DNA from: Undaria pinnatifida
Lineage: Eukaryota; Sar; Phaeophyceae; Laminariales; Alariaceae
Assembly: GCA_012845835.1 (NCBI GenBank)
Contig: JABAKD010000002.1
Coordinates: forward strand, 6,267,106 to 6,331,105
Length of the DNA stretch: 64,000 bases
Direction: 5' to 3'
Part shown: positions 12,301-22,789 of the stretch, piece by piece
Layout: every line of letters starts with the position of its first letter
Numbering within the stretch: the stretch's first letter is position 1
Notes under the pieces: model-generated
Told to the model about the DNA's origin: nothing
The model's database searches: none
The model's input: only the letters and a program-made list of their open reading frames with translations
Program-made: the position numbers and the translations under genes

Positions 12301-12965
12301 AGAGGAAATTGAAAATACATTTCGTCAACCACGTGGTGAGGATACAGAAACACAAAATAATCCAGCGACATTCGGGCGGCTGAGGGAATACATGTTGCAA
12401 GACCGTCTTCTTCATACCTGTTGTCTAGCTAAAACAATGTGTGGGTGTGACACGCGAAACACCGGTCATAGACTATTCGGGCGTTGCCTTACCGGTTGGC
12501 GTTGACGTTTGGGGAGCATGGAAGATAACAAAACTTAAAAACGTGTGGGAATTACTTTCACTGGGGCAGTCATACATATCTGGTTGTACACACGCATGAC
12601 CGGGAAGATAATTGCGGGTTCTTAATTAGGTATCATCTGGGCATGCTGTGGATGTTGCTTGTCCCTGTCATGCTGTTGCTGACATCACCGCTCTCGGGGT
12701 CGAAAGCGCACAAAGGCGCCATCCCTCTTGGATGTCCCCTATCTGTGCCAGGGTCACACAGTCGCCATGGGCGCCGCCGTCCGTCGCCTCAAGGTACAGC
12801 CTTCCCGAAAACGATGACTGCCGAACCGACATTGAACTCCTGGCATTACATTTTATCTTGGGGATAGGATCGTTCGGCTACTCCGTGATTTTTGCGAAAG
12901 CAAGGTTGAGGCCGAGAATACTCAGGACTGCGGGTTTTTCCTAAAGCCTGCGGAAAGTCGTGTTT
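9372..12965 (-). pseudogene. Mannuronan C5-epimerase pseudogene (copy A)
   Basis: A dead relative of the two intact epimerase genes in this window, with exons still recognisable in order on the minus strand. Exon 1 remnant is about 12965-12650, exon 3 12168-11953, exon 4 11444-11200, exon 5 10886-10808, exon 6 10302-10140 and exon 7 9672-9372. Damage is extensive. The start ATG is gone, exon 1 has frameshifts and stops and lacks its 3' end, and exon 2 is missing because exon 3 lies only about 480 bp from exon 1. Exon 3 ends in TAG instead of the Lys codon, and exon 4 lost about 37 bp and its donor GT. Exon 6 opens with a stop, and the exon 7 acceptor AG is absent. Within exon 4 one base is lost inside the YGFDPHDD catalytic motif (about 11272-11278), shifting the frame. 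Exons 3, 5, 6 and 7 keep the ancestral lengths, so decay is mostly by point change. Confidence 0.9.
9878..9900 (-). repeat. Poly(C/G) tract in intron 6 of copy A
   Basis: A run of about 18 G on the plus strand (C in the gene sense) sits in the last intron of the pseudogene. The same tract, in the same surrounding sequence, is in intron 6 of copy C at about 54067-54080. Copy B lacks it because its intron 6 is only 208 bp. Confidence 0.8.
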
Positions 12966-13700
12966 TCTCCACATCCGGCAGTGCGATTTAGTGTTGTGAC
13001 TGCCGCTGGGATCTGCATGGTCAGGTGAGCGGTACGACGGCGAAACGGAGAAAACAATCGCGAAATGATAGGCGATGAGGTAATCGCCATCAATTGTTGA
13101 ATCCTTTCGTGATTGCGATCGTATGCCACCATAGTCTGAGATACGGGTATGAATGGTATCATAGTGTACGGGCTGTACAGTTTGATGGAGTCGGACCGTT
13201 TTCGGGCTTTAAGGCATTTTGGCATCGCAGCGAGAGGTGGTACATGCGGTAGAAATACTGCACTGAGAGCCAATCACAGAGCTCGCAGCGAAACACAGGC
13301 CGAGGTGTTCCCGGCCGTCCGTACATATATGTGGCATCCGTTCTGGGCTGTTTTGTGTGCCATACGATATCGTTTAAGAAGTCGACGTTGTAAGTAAAAC
13401 ACGTTCTGCATACAAAGATAACGCAGAATATTCGAAGGAGCTATCACATCCGGAACATGGTTCGGGCGCCTTCAATGCTCGGTACACATATTTGTGTTCG
13501 CGTATTTATGTGTAAGGTCGATGATACGTAATTTCATAATGTTTCGTTTGACGGAAATGCCTGGGACCATGTCGCGTGTCGCCCTGGACTGTGTTAGACA
13601 ATTGGCTAATGCTTGCTCGTGTTTCTTAGGAGTAAACCTTAGACGGTATACTTAGTCCTATATTTCTGCGCCAGTAATATCGGCTGCCGATGGGAAAAAA
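12966..13700. repeat. Segmental duplication: 5' flank of epimerase unit A
   Basis: The DNA just upstream of the dead start codon resembles the 5' flanks of genes B (30273-31000) and C (50290-50496). The closest match is to C around 13000-13045, where a CCTGACCA...CAGATCCCAGCG segment is shared in the gene sense. Farther out, 13310-13640 matches 30640-30970. No gene is visible in it. Confidence 0.6.
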
Positions 13701-13751
13701 TTACGATTTCGAAGAATAGGTGGTTCCAAGATTTGGTCCTGATTGCTGCGA

Positions 13752-14795
13752 ATGTACGTGATTAGCGATCATTTCCTCTCCCGACGAGCAATCCAGAGAG
13801 AACAAATAGAAGCAGGGAAGAAAATACAGAGGATCAACCTGTCTCGATCATCTACGAGGTCGTCACCGATGCTAGGTGTCGCGCCGGTACCGGCCTCCTC
13901 TCCGACGCCAGCCGCTCTGCATATCCTGCTGACAGAGAGGGGCTCCATTGGCCCGGTACCTCCCAACACCGTCCGCGCGGATATCCCGTGCACGGTGCGG
14001 AACGCACTGGGCCCACCACCCGTATGCGACCTCGATCGCATCGTCACGGCAGATGGCCGCAGCTGCTCCGAGAGCGACCGGATGGAACTCGCGATCCATT
14101 TCTTCAACCTCATCGCCCGCCTGAAGCCAGCCCCGGGCTCTACTACTTGGGTGCAAGTGCTGCGGGATGCGGAGGCGGTCGAGTACTCGCCCCGTACTTC
14201 AGCTTTATCGCTTTCGGGAAGACGGAACCAAAAGCTTTGGCCCGGTACCCCCCAACACCGTCCGCGCGGATATCTCGTGCACGGTGCGGAACGCACTGGG
14301 CCCACCACCCGTATGCGACCTCGATCGCATCGTCACGGCAGATGGCCGCAGCTGCTCCGAGAGCGACCGGATGGAACTCGCGATCCATTTCGTCGACCTC
14401 ATCGCCCGCCTGAAGCCTGCCCCGGGCTCTACTACTTGGGTGCAAGTGCTGCGGGATGCATAGGCGGTCGAGTACTCGCCCCGTACTTCAGCTCGATCGC
14501 TTTCGGGAAGACGGAACCAAAAGCTTTGATCACAGAGTACGTGGTTAGCACAGCGCTTCACCACGGCTTATTGCTGGCGGGGGCCGACTGCGTGCTTCTG
14601 TACGGGACGGGGGATCGCGCGTCGGAGATCGCCGCGGGGACCTACAAGACCGGCGCTGCGGCCACTGACACAGCACAGGCGGTCCCAACAGCCCTGAGTG
14701 CTCCGACAAGCACCCCTTTTGCGTCTGGAGGCGTCACGGAAACTGCGGCAGGGACGTCTTCCGCACATGGAGATAGCGCGAGTAGCGAGAAATAG
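13752..14795 (+). CDS. Hypothetical GC-rich open frame with internal tandem duplication
   Basis: This is an open frame of about 347 codons from the first ATG, in a patch clearly richer in G and C than its surroundings. I do not recognise the product. The first third is Ser/Pro-rich, and the C-terminal part is Ala/Thr/Ser-rich (residues after about 260). The middle is a 289-bp direct repeat (13950-14238 and 14239-14528). Since 289 is not a multiple of three, the second copy is read in another frame than the first, and the first frame in copy two stops at TAG 14461-14463. The open frame therefore spans the junction by chance or as a result of the duplication. Several long antisense frames exist here too, as expected for GC-rich DNA. 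It could be a decayed transposon gene, an exon of an unknown gene, or non-coding. Confidence 0.3.
   Translation: MYVISDHFLSRRAIQREQIEAGKKIQRINLSRSSTRSSPMLGVAPVPASSPTPAALHILLTERGSIGPVPPNTVRADIPCTVRNALGPPPVCDLDRIVTADGRSCSESDRMELAIHFFNLIARLKPAPGSTTWVQVLRDAEAVEYSPRTSALSLSGRRNQKLWPGTPQHRPRGYLVHGAERTGPTTRMRPRSHRHGRWPQLLRERPDGTRDPFRRPHRPPEACPGLYYLGASAAGCIGGRVLAPYFSSIAFGKTEPKALITEYVVSTALHHGLLLAGADCVLLYGTGDRASEIAAGTYKTGAAATDTAQAVPTALSAPTSTPFASGGVTETAAGTSSAHGDSASSEK
13950..14528 (+). repeat. 289-bp tandem duplication, two nearly identical copies
   Basis: Copy one runs 13950-14238 and copy two 14239-14528. Both begin with GGCCCGGTACC and end in AAAAGCTTTG. Only scattered differences are visible, such as TTCAAC against GTCGAC near the middle and GCGGAG against GCATAG near the end, so the duplication is recent compared with the other repeats here. 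Confidence 0.9.
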
Positions 14796-14799
14796 AACA

Positions 14800-17280
14800 A
14801 AGTAGGCGAGATGATGGACGGGCCGGGAGACTGAGCGTTGGTGAGCCTGTTGCTGAAGCAACACCACAACCACGAGGCAAGGTCGCACGAGTTTCTGAGT
14901 CGGTAGCAGGGGCGTAACTCAGGAGTAAGGGGTGCTTCAGAGGTAATATAACATCACTGCTGTACCGCCGGGAAAATGTCCACGTTCTAATATGAATTGT
15001 TGCACTGCTGCAAAAATGAGAGACCCTCGTGCTGTTACGAAATGCTTAGATTAGACTAGACTATACATTACGGTCTAAAAGGTTGTATTGCTGATGCAAA
15101 CATGGCGTACTGCTGGAACTCGAATTGCAAGTGTGTTGGTGTTGAGTGTATTGGGTTTTGCCCCAGAATGATGCGAAAGGTGGTAGTTTGTAACACCAAG
15201 GGTCTGGGGTGCTTCAGTGACTTACAGCAGAAACTACGGCCGCAGCTGCGAGGGCAGCTGCAATAGCAGCAGCGTTGACGTGAACTCGCGCGCCACCGAA
15301 ATCGTGAGCGTATATATGGCGTGGCCGGTACGGCGGCGGGTGTAGGGAAGTAGCTCCTCACGTGGTGGAGTACCCGTTGGCTTCAATACGGTGAAAGGAA
15401 CATACGCCCGTGAGTACTTGACATGTTTGTACGTATGTGTGCGATCTGCAACAAAAAACGGAGATTTCTACCAATCTACATCCCGAGTAATACTCCGATC
15501 GCGAATATTATATCTCCGACCGTATAACATAGTTACAGCCATAAGCACATTTTTCCTTATCCGGGTACCCAAGGGATTCCTGGATGCTGGTGTACTGGTC
15601 TGCATTGTCGTTTTTCCCAAATTAATTCGCATAATCAAGTCCGCGGTCACAGCATAGGCTGCAGTCTTTCTGAAGCTAAGGAATATCCAAAAAAAAAAAC
15701 AAAAAAAAAAAACAAAGGGTGGTACATGCATTAATCACAGCAGACGCAATTCATGCCTCCACCAGGAACATAAAAAAGTTGAATGCAAAGTCAGCCTATG
15801 GTGTGCCAGGTCCATACTGGTGAATACGTCTCACTATTCGCGGCTAGAAAAAACGACTATGCCGCTTGCCACCCAAGAAAGACTACTACGTATATATTGC
15901 ACGTAGTACCCATCACTGCGCGTACGCGCGACAGACGCAAGTCAACTGGAAAAAAGAAACAAAGAAGAGAAAAGAAGATAGTTGAAAGAAAATTCAAGAA
16001 AGTGAAAAACGAATAAAGGAAAGGAAACAAAAGAAAAGACACGAAAGCAAGTGAAGACAAGACCAGAAGTTAAAGCACAAAAAGAGGAAAGAGAAACATG
16101 TCATACCAGCAAACCTTAGAAGCTGACTAACGACGGCATTGGGCTCATAGAAAGCATCACGTGCATCAAAAATGATACTGTGGAGAAAACGCAACAAGGG
16201 AAAGAAATATGGGCGATCTTACGCTATCTTGTGACGGCCATTGGAAGGGTCACAAATTTCAAGACGATGATGGCCAGCGTCAGGCTTCAGTCGTTCGGGT
16301 AGGATCCCCCCCCCTTCCCCCCTCTCCCCCCCCCCCCACATCCTCCCCCTCCCCCCTTCGCTTGGCCGCTTAGAGATGCCGACGGTGGATGGCGGTACCG
16401 CAACCGTTGCGTGTCGTTCTGCAGCTTTACGTCTCTCCGTCTCATGTCATTTCCGTATGAATAACTCGGCTCCCTCCTCCACTCGTCGAAACCATCTGAT
16501 ATCTGCCGGCCTTCCGAGCAGCCTTTCGCCACCCTTCGAATTCCATTCAAAAGACTGACATATCCTTCTTCAGATGAGCCAACCAGTCCTTCTTTATCCC
16601 CCTGAGTAACGCCTATCCCCAACAAGCTCCCCAAACATTATCCTCTGCAGCAGACGCTCCTCTCCTATACGTGCTATGAATCCCGCAATCAATCTGTTGA
16701 GTATGTGCTAAATGTGTGTGGGAGGTGTTTCACTAGCATCATAAGCGTAAGAATATACGTGTGCACAACTATCGTTACCAGCCAGAACAAGCTCAATATA
16801 TTCCTGTGTTTATTTCTAGTATGCTTATGAATCCCTCGTAATCCGGGTGCCAGGTAGGGAACTAACCTGGTTCCGAGGGACGAACGGGTGAACCGTGCAC
16901 GAAAACTGCTGTACGCTAACCAACCGTGATGCTGCTTTATCGCTTCCCTGGTTGATTCCACGATAGCCCCCCCCCTAAAAGCGGCGATTTCTTAAACGAA
17001 TGTTTCGTGGCTACTGGACACGAGGAAATATACTATGAAAAATATGTCCATTTACTTTCTTGTGTGCAAAGGACGGTTGAACGATGACGTCGGGGTGGCA
17101 TGGGGCACCGGTTGCGGCCAGGAGCTGGTTTCAAAAAAGGCGATTTCGTCAAAGAAGAATTGGGGGGGCTAGCGTAGAACGATTCCCCTGCTCGCCTGGT
17201 CTGGCCCACGTTTCACCAAGAGGCGTAGCAACACACGTGCAACAGTCCACGTTAACCCAACCATGATCTATACTGTTTCC
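14800..17280. other. Intergenic stretch with simple-sequence tracts
   Basis: I see no supported gene. Simple sequence is common: an interrupted A tract at 15688-15716, a strongly purine-biased stretch at about 15945-16105, and C-rich DNA at 16306-16360. The open frames over these tracts (Gly-rich or Lys/Phe-rich) are composition artefacts. The 17018-17178 stretch is a copy of the dispersed repeat seen at 7428. Confidence 0.5.
17018..17178 (+). repeat. Dispersed repeat of about 160 bp, second copy
   Basis: It matches 7428-7590 through TTTCTTGTGTGCAAAGG, GTCGGGG, the TTTCAAA...CGATTTCGT segment and the closing G run. The order and spacing are the same. Confidence 0.5.
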
Positions 17281-17289
17281 CGGCGCGGA

Positions 17290-17690
17290 AGAGTCTGTGG
17301 ATCACCGGCAATCGAATATCAAACCCGGGGCCAAAGATAACGCGGGAAGGTCTGCGGATCCGGGCCAACGAGTATCAAATCCGGTGCCCGGGGCTCAAAA
17401 TAAATGCTCAACACCAACGGGAATGACTTCCGGTAACAGACAGACGGAACAGGGTACCGGTGCAGGGGGAAGCAGGTTGAGTGTACGCCAAAGCGAGTTA
17501 TGTCCAGATATGCGGCGGGCTGGTCTTCGCGGTTAACTAGCGGGGGTATGCAGGTTTGGGCCAACGTGTATCAAACCCGGTGCGTGCGGTGAAAACTAGC
17601 GAGGGACCACTAACGATAGAGCGCAAGGGTGTGCGGATCTCGGCCAACGAGTATTTAACCCGGTGCAAGCGGATCGAGAAAATAGCTACA
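17290..17690 (+). repeat. Four degenerate copies of a 40-bp motif
   Basis: A motif of the form TGCGGATC..GGCCAACGAGTATC.AACCCGGTGC appears near 17292, 17350, 17549 and 17630. Spacing is irregular. It lies just upstream of the tyrosine-recombinase retroelement and could be part of its 5' region, but no matching repeat was found at the other end. Confidence 0.5.
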
Positions 17691-18449
17691 CTCCACAAAT
17701 GGTAGGGATTGCCCACGGGCTGCGGCACGGGTGAGGGATTATGCACGGTAACAGGTTATAGCGGTGCGGCAAGGAAAAATGAAATAGCCTATGAAATCAC
17801 CTTGCACAACTAGACTGATATTAGCGTGTGGTGCCGGTGTACTCGGGACGATGTAATCGTACCCATACGTGGTACGCGACACGGGATAGAGTGTTGACAC
17901 GTGGGACACTCCCACACATTGGGGGGGTAAGCACGCACGAGATGCACGGGCCACGCGAGGCGTTAGAAAAGACCGAAATATTTATTGAAAGGAAGCACGG
18001 GAATCGAGGGCAACCCCAACGGCTATGCCCTGTCACACGCCCGACAGAGCCAACGATGAAAGCGATGGCAAAATCCAGAGCTGACACGGCTTCCTCTCCC
18101 CCACCCAGCACTAGAACGAATTGCGGGTAAGTGCATGAGCATGACGGTAGCCGTCACTGTGGACAAACGCCATGTTCACATTGCTCTCGAGGTTAGAGAA
18201 GTCCGGGTCGCACCGCGTCGACTTGTCGCGAGACGAATGTGTGGACCTCCGAGGGCAATATAAACAGTGGTTGAGCATCTCGTTCTCCTCTCACCGCCTG
18301 TGGGAGCAGGCGCAATACGTTACGGCCGACTTCACCGGGGCGCGACCGACGCATCCTCCACGGCATAGGGGAAGAGTATTGGACGCGGTGACAGGTCCAT
18401 TCCGCGTTCCCCGAAGGATGGTGGACTCGGCAGAGCAGAAGGAAGGACA

Positions 18450-19160
18450 AGGTTGCTTTGTACCACGCACTACTCCAATTATGCGCGCGATATCCCGACG
18501 CCTTACGGCGAGCGCCACTCCTGGTCAGCGTGGACAACAAGTTAGTCGTGGGAGCCTTCCGGAATGGTCAAGCAAAAGACCCCGTGTCGCACACGTTGAT
18601 AGTTCACTTGTTTGAGCTTCAGGTCGAACTAGGTTTATGTTATGCCTAAATTGGGTCCCGACCGCCGACAGCGGTATCATGGATGCCATTCGGCAACCCT
18701 CGAGAGAGTCGGTTATCCAGCTGCAGCCTAGTGCGTTCCACAGCCTGCGGCAGGCGATGGCGGTAATCAAGTTTGACGGCATGATTTCCTTGGAATCTGC
18801 GCACAAAGATCCAGTCAGGCGCGACAAGTTACCATTCTTTTTGCAGTACCACTGCGAAGGCGCTTCGGGGGCAGACGTAATGGTCCAAGACATCTTGAGG
18901 TTGCCAGAGTGGCATTAAACAATGTTTTGTTACAGTTTCCTCCGCCAGCTATGGTAGGAACTATTATCCACCACTTGGCAGAGTTGCGGGCCCATGCCGT
19001 GATACTCGCTCCTGACGTCCGAGTACCTTGTCCCAGTGCTGCAACAAGCAACCGTCAGGTTGATGGTGGTTGCACCGAGCATCGCCGGGGGTGTTATCCA
19101 TTGGCCTGGCCACCGCGGAGGGTTAAGAGATTTCGAGCGTACGAAGTAGATTTCGATAGA
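18450..19160 (+). pseudogene. RNase H region of the YR retroelement (broken)
   Basis: The frame covering 18458-18645 includes LLVSVDNKLVVGAFRNG, with an Asp typical of an RNase H core. It jumps frame near 18645 to continue with NWVPTADSGIMDAI and DKLPFFLQYHCEG up to a stop at 18916. Another shift continues with AMVGTIIHHLAELRAHAV (about 18950-19010), a segment that follows RNase H in related elements as I remember them. At least three frame changes separate these pieces, so no protein can be made. Confidence 0.65.
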
Positions 19161-19399
19161 AATAGGTAAATGATCGCCCAAAATAAAGAGCGTGCGTACC
19201 CCGTGGGAACCTTAAGCAACGTACACCCCGCCCTCTCCCAACGACTTCGTCTCCCGCACTTCATACGTCAGTGTGAAGTGTGTACAGTGCCTCCTAGGTG
19301 AGCATGGCAGCGCCAGGAAGCGGGGGGAGGAGGAGGAATCATGCAACGTGGCCGTGCGCTTACGAGGCAGCACGGTCACGTACATGCAGATCATGAACC

Positions 19400-20690
19400 A
19401 TGGGCACATTTAGCTATTGCTCGCACTGCGGAGCCCAATCGTCCCGAGTCCCTCCAATCACGCGCGACACACGCGCGCGGCCCGTCGTCATTGACGCCAA
19501 TGTGCTGCAGGCTCGTCGGTCGGAAATGATGGACACGATAGAAGAACGGCCAGGGCAACAGTATTTGATTAAAATATTCGACGAGTTTGACTCGTTTCTC
19601 TTGTTCTACTCGCACGGACGCCTCGGTTGGAAAGACGCGTCCGCCGACGATGCTTTTGAGCGGTGCCGTTTCTTGGACTTACAAAGCCGGGGGACTACGT
19701 GAGTACACGACGCCGCGTGCGCCAGACTGAGGTTGACGGGGGGACAGGCTTGCACGCCCAATAGTGAGTGTTCGGAGTGTTCGAATCAGTGCGCAGCAGG
19801 GTCAATAGACAAAGGTGTTGTGTTTGAACTGCGGATGTTCATGCGGGAAATGTTCGTGAAGGTAGAAGACTGGGATCCAGTCCACAAACGGAGAAACCCA
19901 TGCTGTAGCGCCCTGATAGTATCCCACCTCACGTGCGTGAGCGACACGCAGAGTGTCGGTGAAGCAGGCAGCTCCGCTCCTGACACACGTTTTTGCCGGA
20001 TTGTTGCAGGATCTGCCAACGCGCAAATTCAGAATTCGAGCACGCCAGGGCGAATCGAGCTCCTGGAGACATTGCCCTGGTTGCCCTCCCGTTCGATTCG
20101 ATGAGACAGGGGTATGAGCTATCATTGACAATGGGTTCGCAGGTGCTGCGACTACCGGAGTCGGCTGGGCTTATTTCAACTTTCTGTTCGGGAAAACCAT
20201 GAAGCGGTCAACACAAGCGGTGGTCGTGTTAGCGGACAAGGGATTCCTTCACGTCTGCACCCTCTGGGCGGCTAGGGAAGAAATTTCCGCCGCAAATCAT
20301 CGGGTGGGATTTTAACTAAGAGTTATATATTCTCCGTTGTCCTCGCGGACGGGGGCGGGGGACGGTAGCGTTGTCAGCGCTGAGCATGGCGGCGGCGTTG
20401 CAGGGGCACCAGCGCGCAGGGAAAATGCCCGACCACTTTACCATGAATTCCTTCCGGGTAGGTGGTTCTGTAAGCAAGTCATTAGAGGGTGGGCAGTCCA
20501 CGGGGTAATGAAGATCGGGGGGTGGATGACTGAGAAGATAGCAATGTACTATATCGGGTCGACCACGAGTACTCGGGTACCAGCGTTCTAGAAGAAGCGC
20601 GACCTTGACCACGCGAACGCGGGCGATTTCCCGCTTTCTCCGGCACTTGAAAAAGATTTTTCATCGTTTTCGTCTAAGTACGCCTAACAG
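19400..20690 (+). pseudogene. Tyrosine recombinase of the YR retroelement (broken)
   Basis: The pieces occur in order. An N-terminal SAM-like part is at about 19490-19700, interrupted by a TGA at 19699. A middle part at 19800-20100 includes EDWDPVHKRRNPC. A segment around 20100-20200 includes SMRQGYELSLTMGSQVLRLPES. The C-terminal core has SFRVGGS at 20449-20469 and MYYIGSTTS at 20544-20570. In the family the box before SFR is HxxR, but here the His codon position reads AAT (Asn, 20446-20448) while Arg and the Tyr pair remain. Stops and frameshifts make the gene inactive. Confidence 0.7.
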
Positions 20691-20783
20691 GGCACTAATG
20701 ATAAATTTGGTTGAGCCGACACAGAACCCGGTAGGTGGCGCACTAGGAAGAAATGAAAACGAGGAAGGTAGGACCATCGACCA

Positions 20784-21007
20784 GGGCAGGAGGCCCCATC
20801 CAATCCAACAAATGTGTTGAATGGCCGATACCAGCGGAAACAAACACGTCAGTAGTATTTTCGGCACGGTTATTTCAATCCCTGGGACGGGCACCGCGGT
20901 GAGATCACACTCATCACGGGGTGTATCCTGGGCAAGACGCTCCTGCCTCAGGGCAGGAGGCCTTATCTACTTCAATACCTACATTGAATGGCCGATACCA
21001 GCGGAAA
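20784..21007 (+). repeat. Direct repeat after the YR retroelement
   Basis: GGGCAGGAGGCC at 20784-20795 and 20951-20962, each followed by a TTGAATGGCCGATACCAGCG segment, gives two copies about 170 bp apart. The position just after the recombinase end suggests the split direct repeats of Ngaro/PAT-type elements, but the partner repeat at the 5' end was not found. Confidence 0.55.
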
Positions 21008-21199
21008 AACAATACTGCAGGAACCTGGTGACAAACCTTTACAATATTTCGTATTTTGTGTTATACATTCTCGTGTTCCAGATACACTGGTTGACATATT
21101 AAACCAGTTACGGTGGGCATCATATGCGTATTATAACGATCGTCCTGTCGACGATTGCGTTTGTTAATGACTTAGAGGGTACCAGTCCGTTGACCACTG

Positions 21200-22080
21200 G
21201 GGAAGGTAAAGCAATGGCGCACCCAAGCAAAGAAGTCATGTCACGGTAAAGGTTGCAGTTGTTGTTTTGACTAATAATGCATCTGCCCGATTGAGCGCCT
21301 CAAGCGGGGAACTACCGGTTAGTCACTGGATAAGTTTTTCCACGAGTACATTTTATTCGAAGGGTAAGACAAAGATGTTTTTTCGGGTTGCGCGAACGAA
21401 CGCCTTCGAAGTCAATTTTCTGTTGGTGAGATATTGAGCTCCTCATGTCAGGACCGCCGAAACTTTCTGTTGCACCCCTACCGTGAAACGGCTCTAAGAC
21501 ACACATGTACTACTGGACACTATCACCGTTCTATGAGCCAGGAGCAACACAAACTCCCACACGCTCAAATCAACTCAGTTCGTTTCGGCGCTAGTGAATA
21601 TTGCATGCCGGGTGTCGTCCTTAGAAGAAGACTATTCACCCAACTAAGTTCCGACATATCATACGCAAAATGAACTGTTAACTCTGGTGCCGTCGGTTTA
21701 CGAAGCCTCAATATAATAGTACCATACACAATTTCTCCAATGATATTCAGCGAATAACACCACGATAGCCACGTTGGTCAGCTCGCCGACCAAAACTGAG
21801 CCCCAGTTATTCAGGCTGAATTTAGCCCCGTCCTCGAGCGAGGTCGATCACCTCGTAGCTTGGATGACAACCCGTTCGCTGGGCCATACAAGTTTGCTGA
21901 TTTTCTTTGGAATGAATCACGCCAAAGATGGCAATGAGAGGTGTTTTTCCCTTCGCTCTAACATGCCGCACAGAAAGGTCAAAACTTGAGCAAGACTGAC
22001 AAAAGTACTACGTTCGAAAGTTAAGGTCCTGCTTACGGTATAGCACGGACGAAAGCACACCTCGGTGATAACACCTTGAC
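21200..22080. repeat. Fragment of the duplicated block (unit B left part)
   Basis: No gene is seen. 21774-21990 shares the CGCCGACC.AA.CTGAGCC landmark with 60, 2750, 36125 and 38725. 21310-21470 is an inverted copy of the palindrome-ended element found at 780 and 28760. The order of matches shows that this part is shortened compared with 35.9-44.6 kb. Confidence 0.5.
21310..21470 (-). repeat. Palindrome-ended short element, partial inverted copy
   Basis: On the minus strand it carries the GAGGAGCTCAATATCTCA hairpin edge, followed by TGACTTCGAAGGCGTTCGTT, as in the copies at 780 and 28760. Confidence 0.5.
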
Positions 22081-22124
22081 ATATATAAATATTATCACCG
22101 GGTGTACTGTTGAGAGGGGGTGTT

Positions 22125-22712
22125 TTATCTGACGCGTCCTCGGTGATAAGCACCATGCACGATAGCCCCGCAGCTAGGGGGTGTGCTATTGAGGAGGTGC
22201 GACCAGGAGGGGGTGTGCTGACAGCATTTTTGGTTGATAACGATAGTTACCAGATCCCGGCCGGGTTCCAAATCTTTGCAATTCCGACTCCAGCTATCCA
22301 TGTGTCCTCTTGCCCTTTTCTTCTGGGGCTCCGTAACGAGGGCTTCCCCGTCGTTGTGCTGCCACTCTTGGGCCTCACCAGGTTGCATGGTCTCGTCGCT
22401 AGTCGAAATCGTAGTAGTTGCCGATTGAGTTGCTGCCGACGGGGGCTCAGGCTCTTTGGCTGGAGCGTTTGGCATTGCTGCGAGAGCTGCGGGTGGTTCG
22501 CCGGATTTGGTACCAGCAGTCGGGGCTTGTAACTCGGCGGACGTAAGAGACGTGATACCGTTAATGCCGGCACCCGTAGGCGTCCTGGTCCCCGAGAAAA
22601 ATGTCATTATCGCCGCCCGAGGCGCAGCAGGAGCAGCTACAGGTGAGGTCAAAGCCTCGGACTTGTTCGCCCCAATAGTTGCCTCTATGCTGGTGTCCAA
22701 TGGGACTGTCAT
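22125..22712 (-). CDS. Hypothetical Ala/Pro/Thr-rich open frame
   Basis: This is an open frame of about 195 codons from the first in-frame ATG, without recognisable domains. The N-terminal two thirds are Ala, Pro, Thr and Ser-rich. A basic patch EPQKKRARGHMDSW lies near residue 130-145. The DNA is richer in G and C than its flanks and is missing from the collinear place in block 1, so it is inserted or differentially lost. It may be a transposon gag-like remnant or an exon of an unrecognised gene. No splice or start evidence helps to decide. Confidence 0.25.
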   Translation of the reverse strand: MTVPLDTSIEATIGANKSEALTSPVAAPAAPRAAIMTFFSGTRTPTGAGINGITSLTSAELQAPTAGTKSGEPPAALAAMPNAPAKEPEPPSAATQSATTTISTSDETMQPGEAQEWQHNDGEALVTEPQKKRARGHMDSWSRNCKDLEPGRDLVTIVINQKCCQHTPSWSHLLNSTPPSCGAIVHGAYHRGRVR

Positions 22713-22789
22713 AACCCATACCTGAGGTTGCCGCAAACACAAAGGTCGCAACTACTCCAGAACAGGTCGATGAGACTGCAGGTGAATAC

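Larger units (their letters stand above)
18170..20690 (+). mobile_element. Decayed tyrosine-recombinase (DIRS/Ngaro-like) retrotransposon
   Basis: Remnants of an RNase H region (about 18450-18916) are followed by a tyrosine-recombinase region (about 19400-20690) on the same strand. Both are split by frameshifts and stops. The order, with the recombinase last, fits YR retrotransposons in which the recombinase gene is 3'-terminal. The reverse transcriptase fingers and palm were not seen, so the 5' part is lost or too decayed to read. It sits between epimerase units A and B. There are no long terminal repeats, which agrees with this class. A direct repeat just downstream (20784-21007) may be part of its terminal structure. 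Confidence 0.75.

Noticed and set aside
13769..14445. Long minus-strand frames opposite the GC-rich open frame
   Set aside because: They are probably a consequence of high GC and the tandem duplication, repeating in both copies. No motif separates them from shadows, though the coding strand here is itself uncertain.
16287..16634. Gly/Arg-rich minus-strand frame of 115 codons
   Set aside because: It covers a C-rich simple tract and has no motif or conserved copy.
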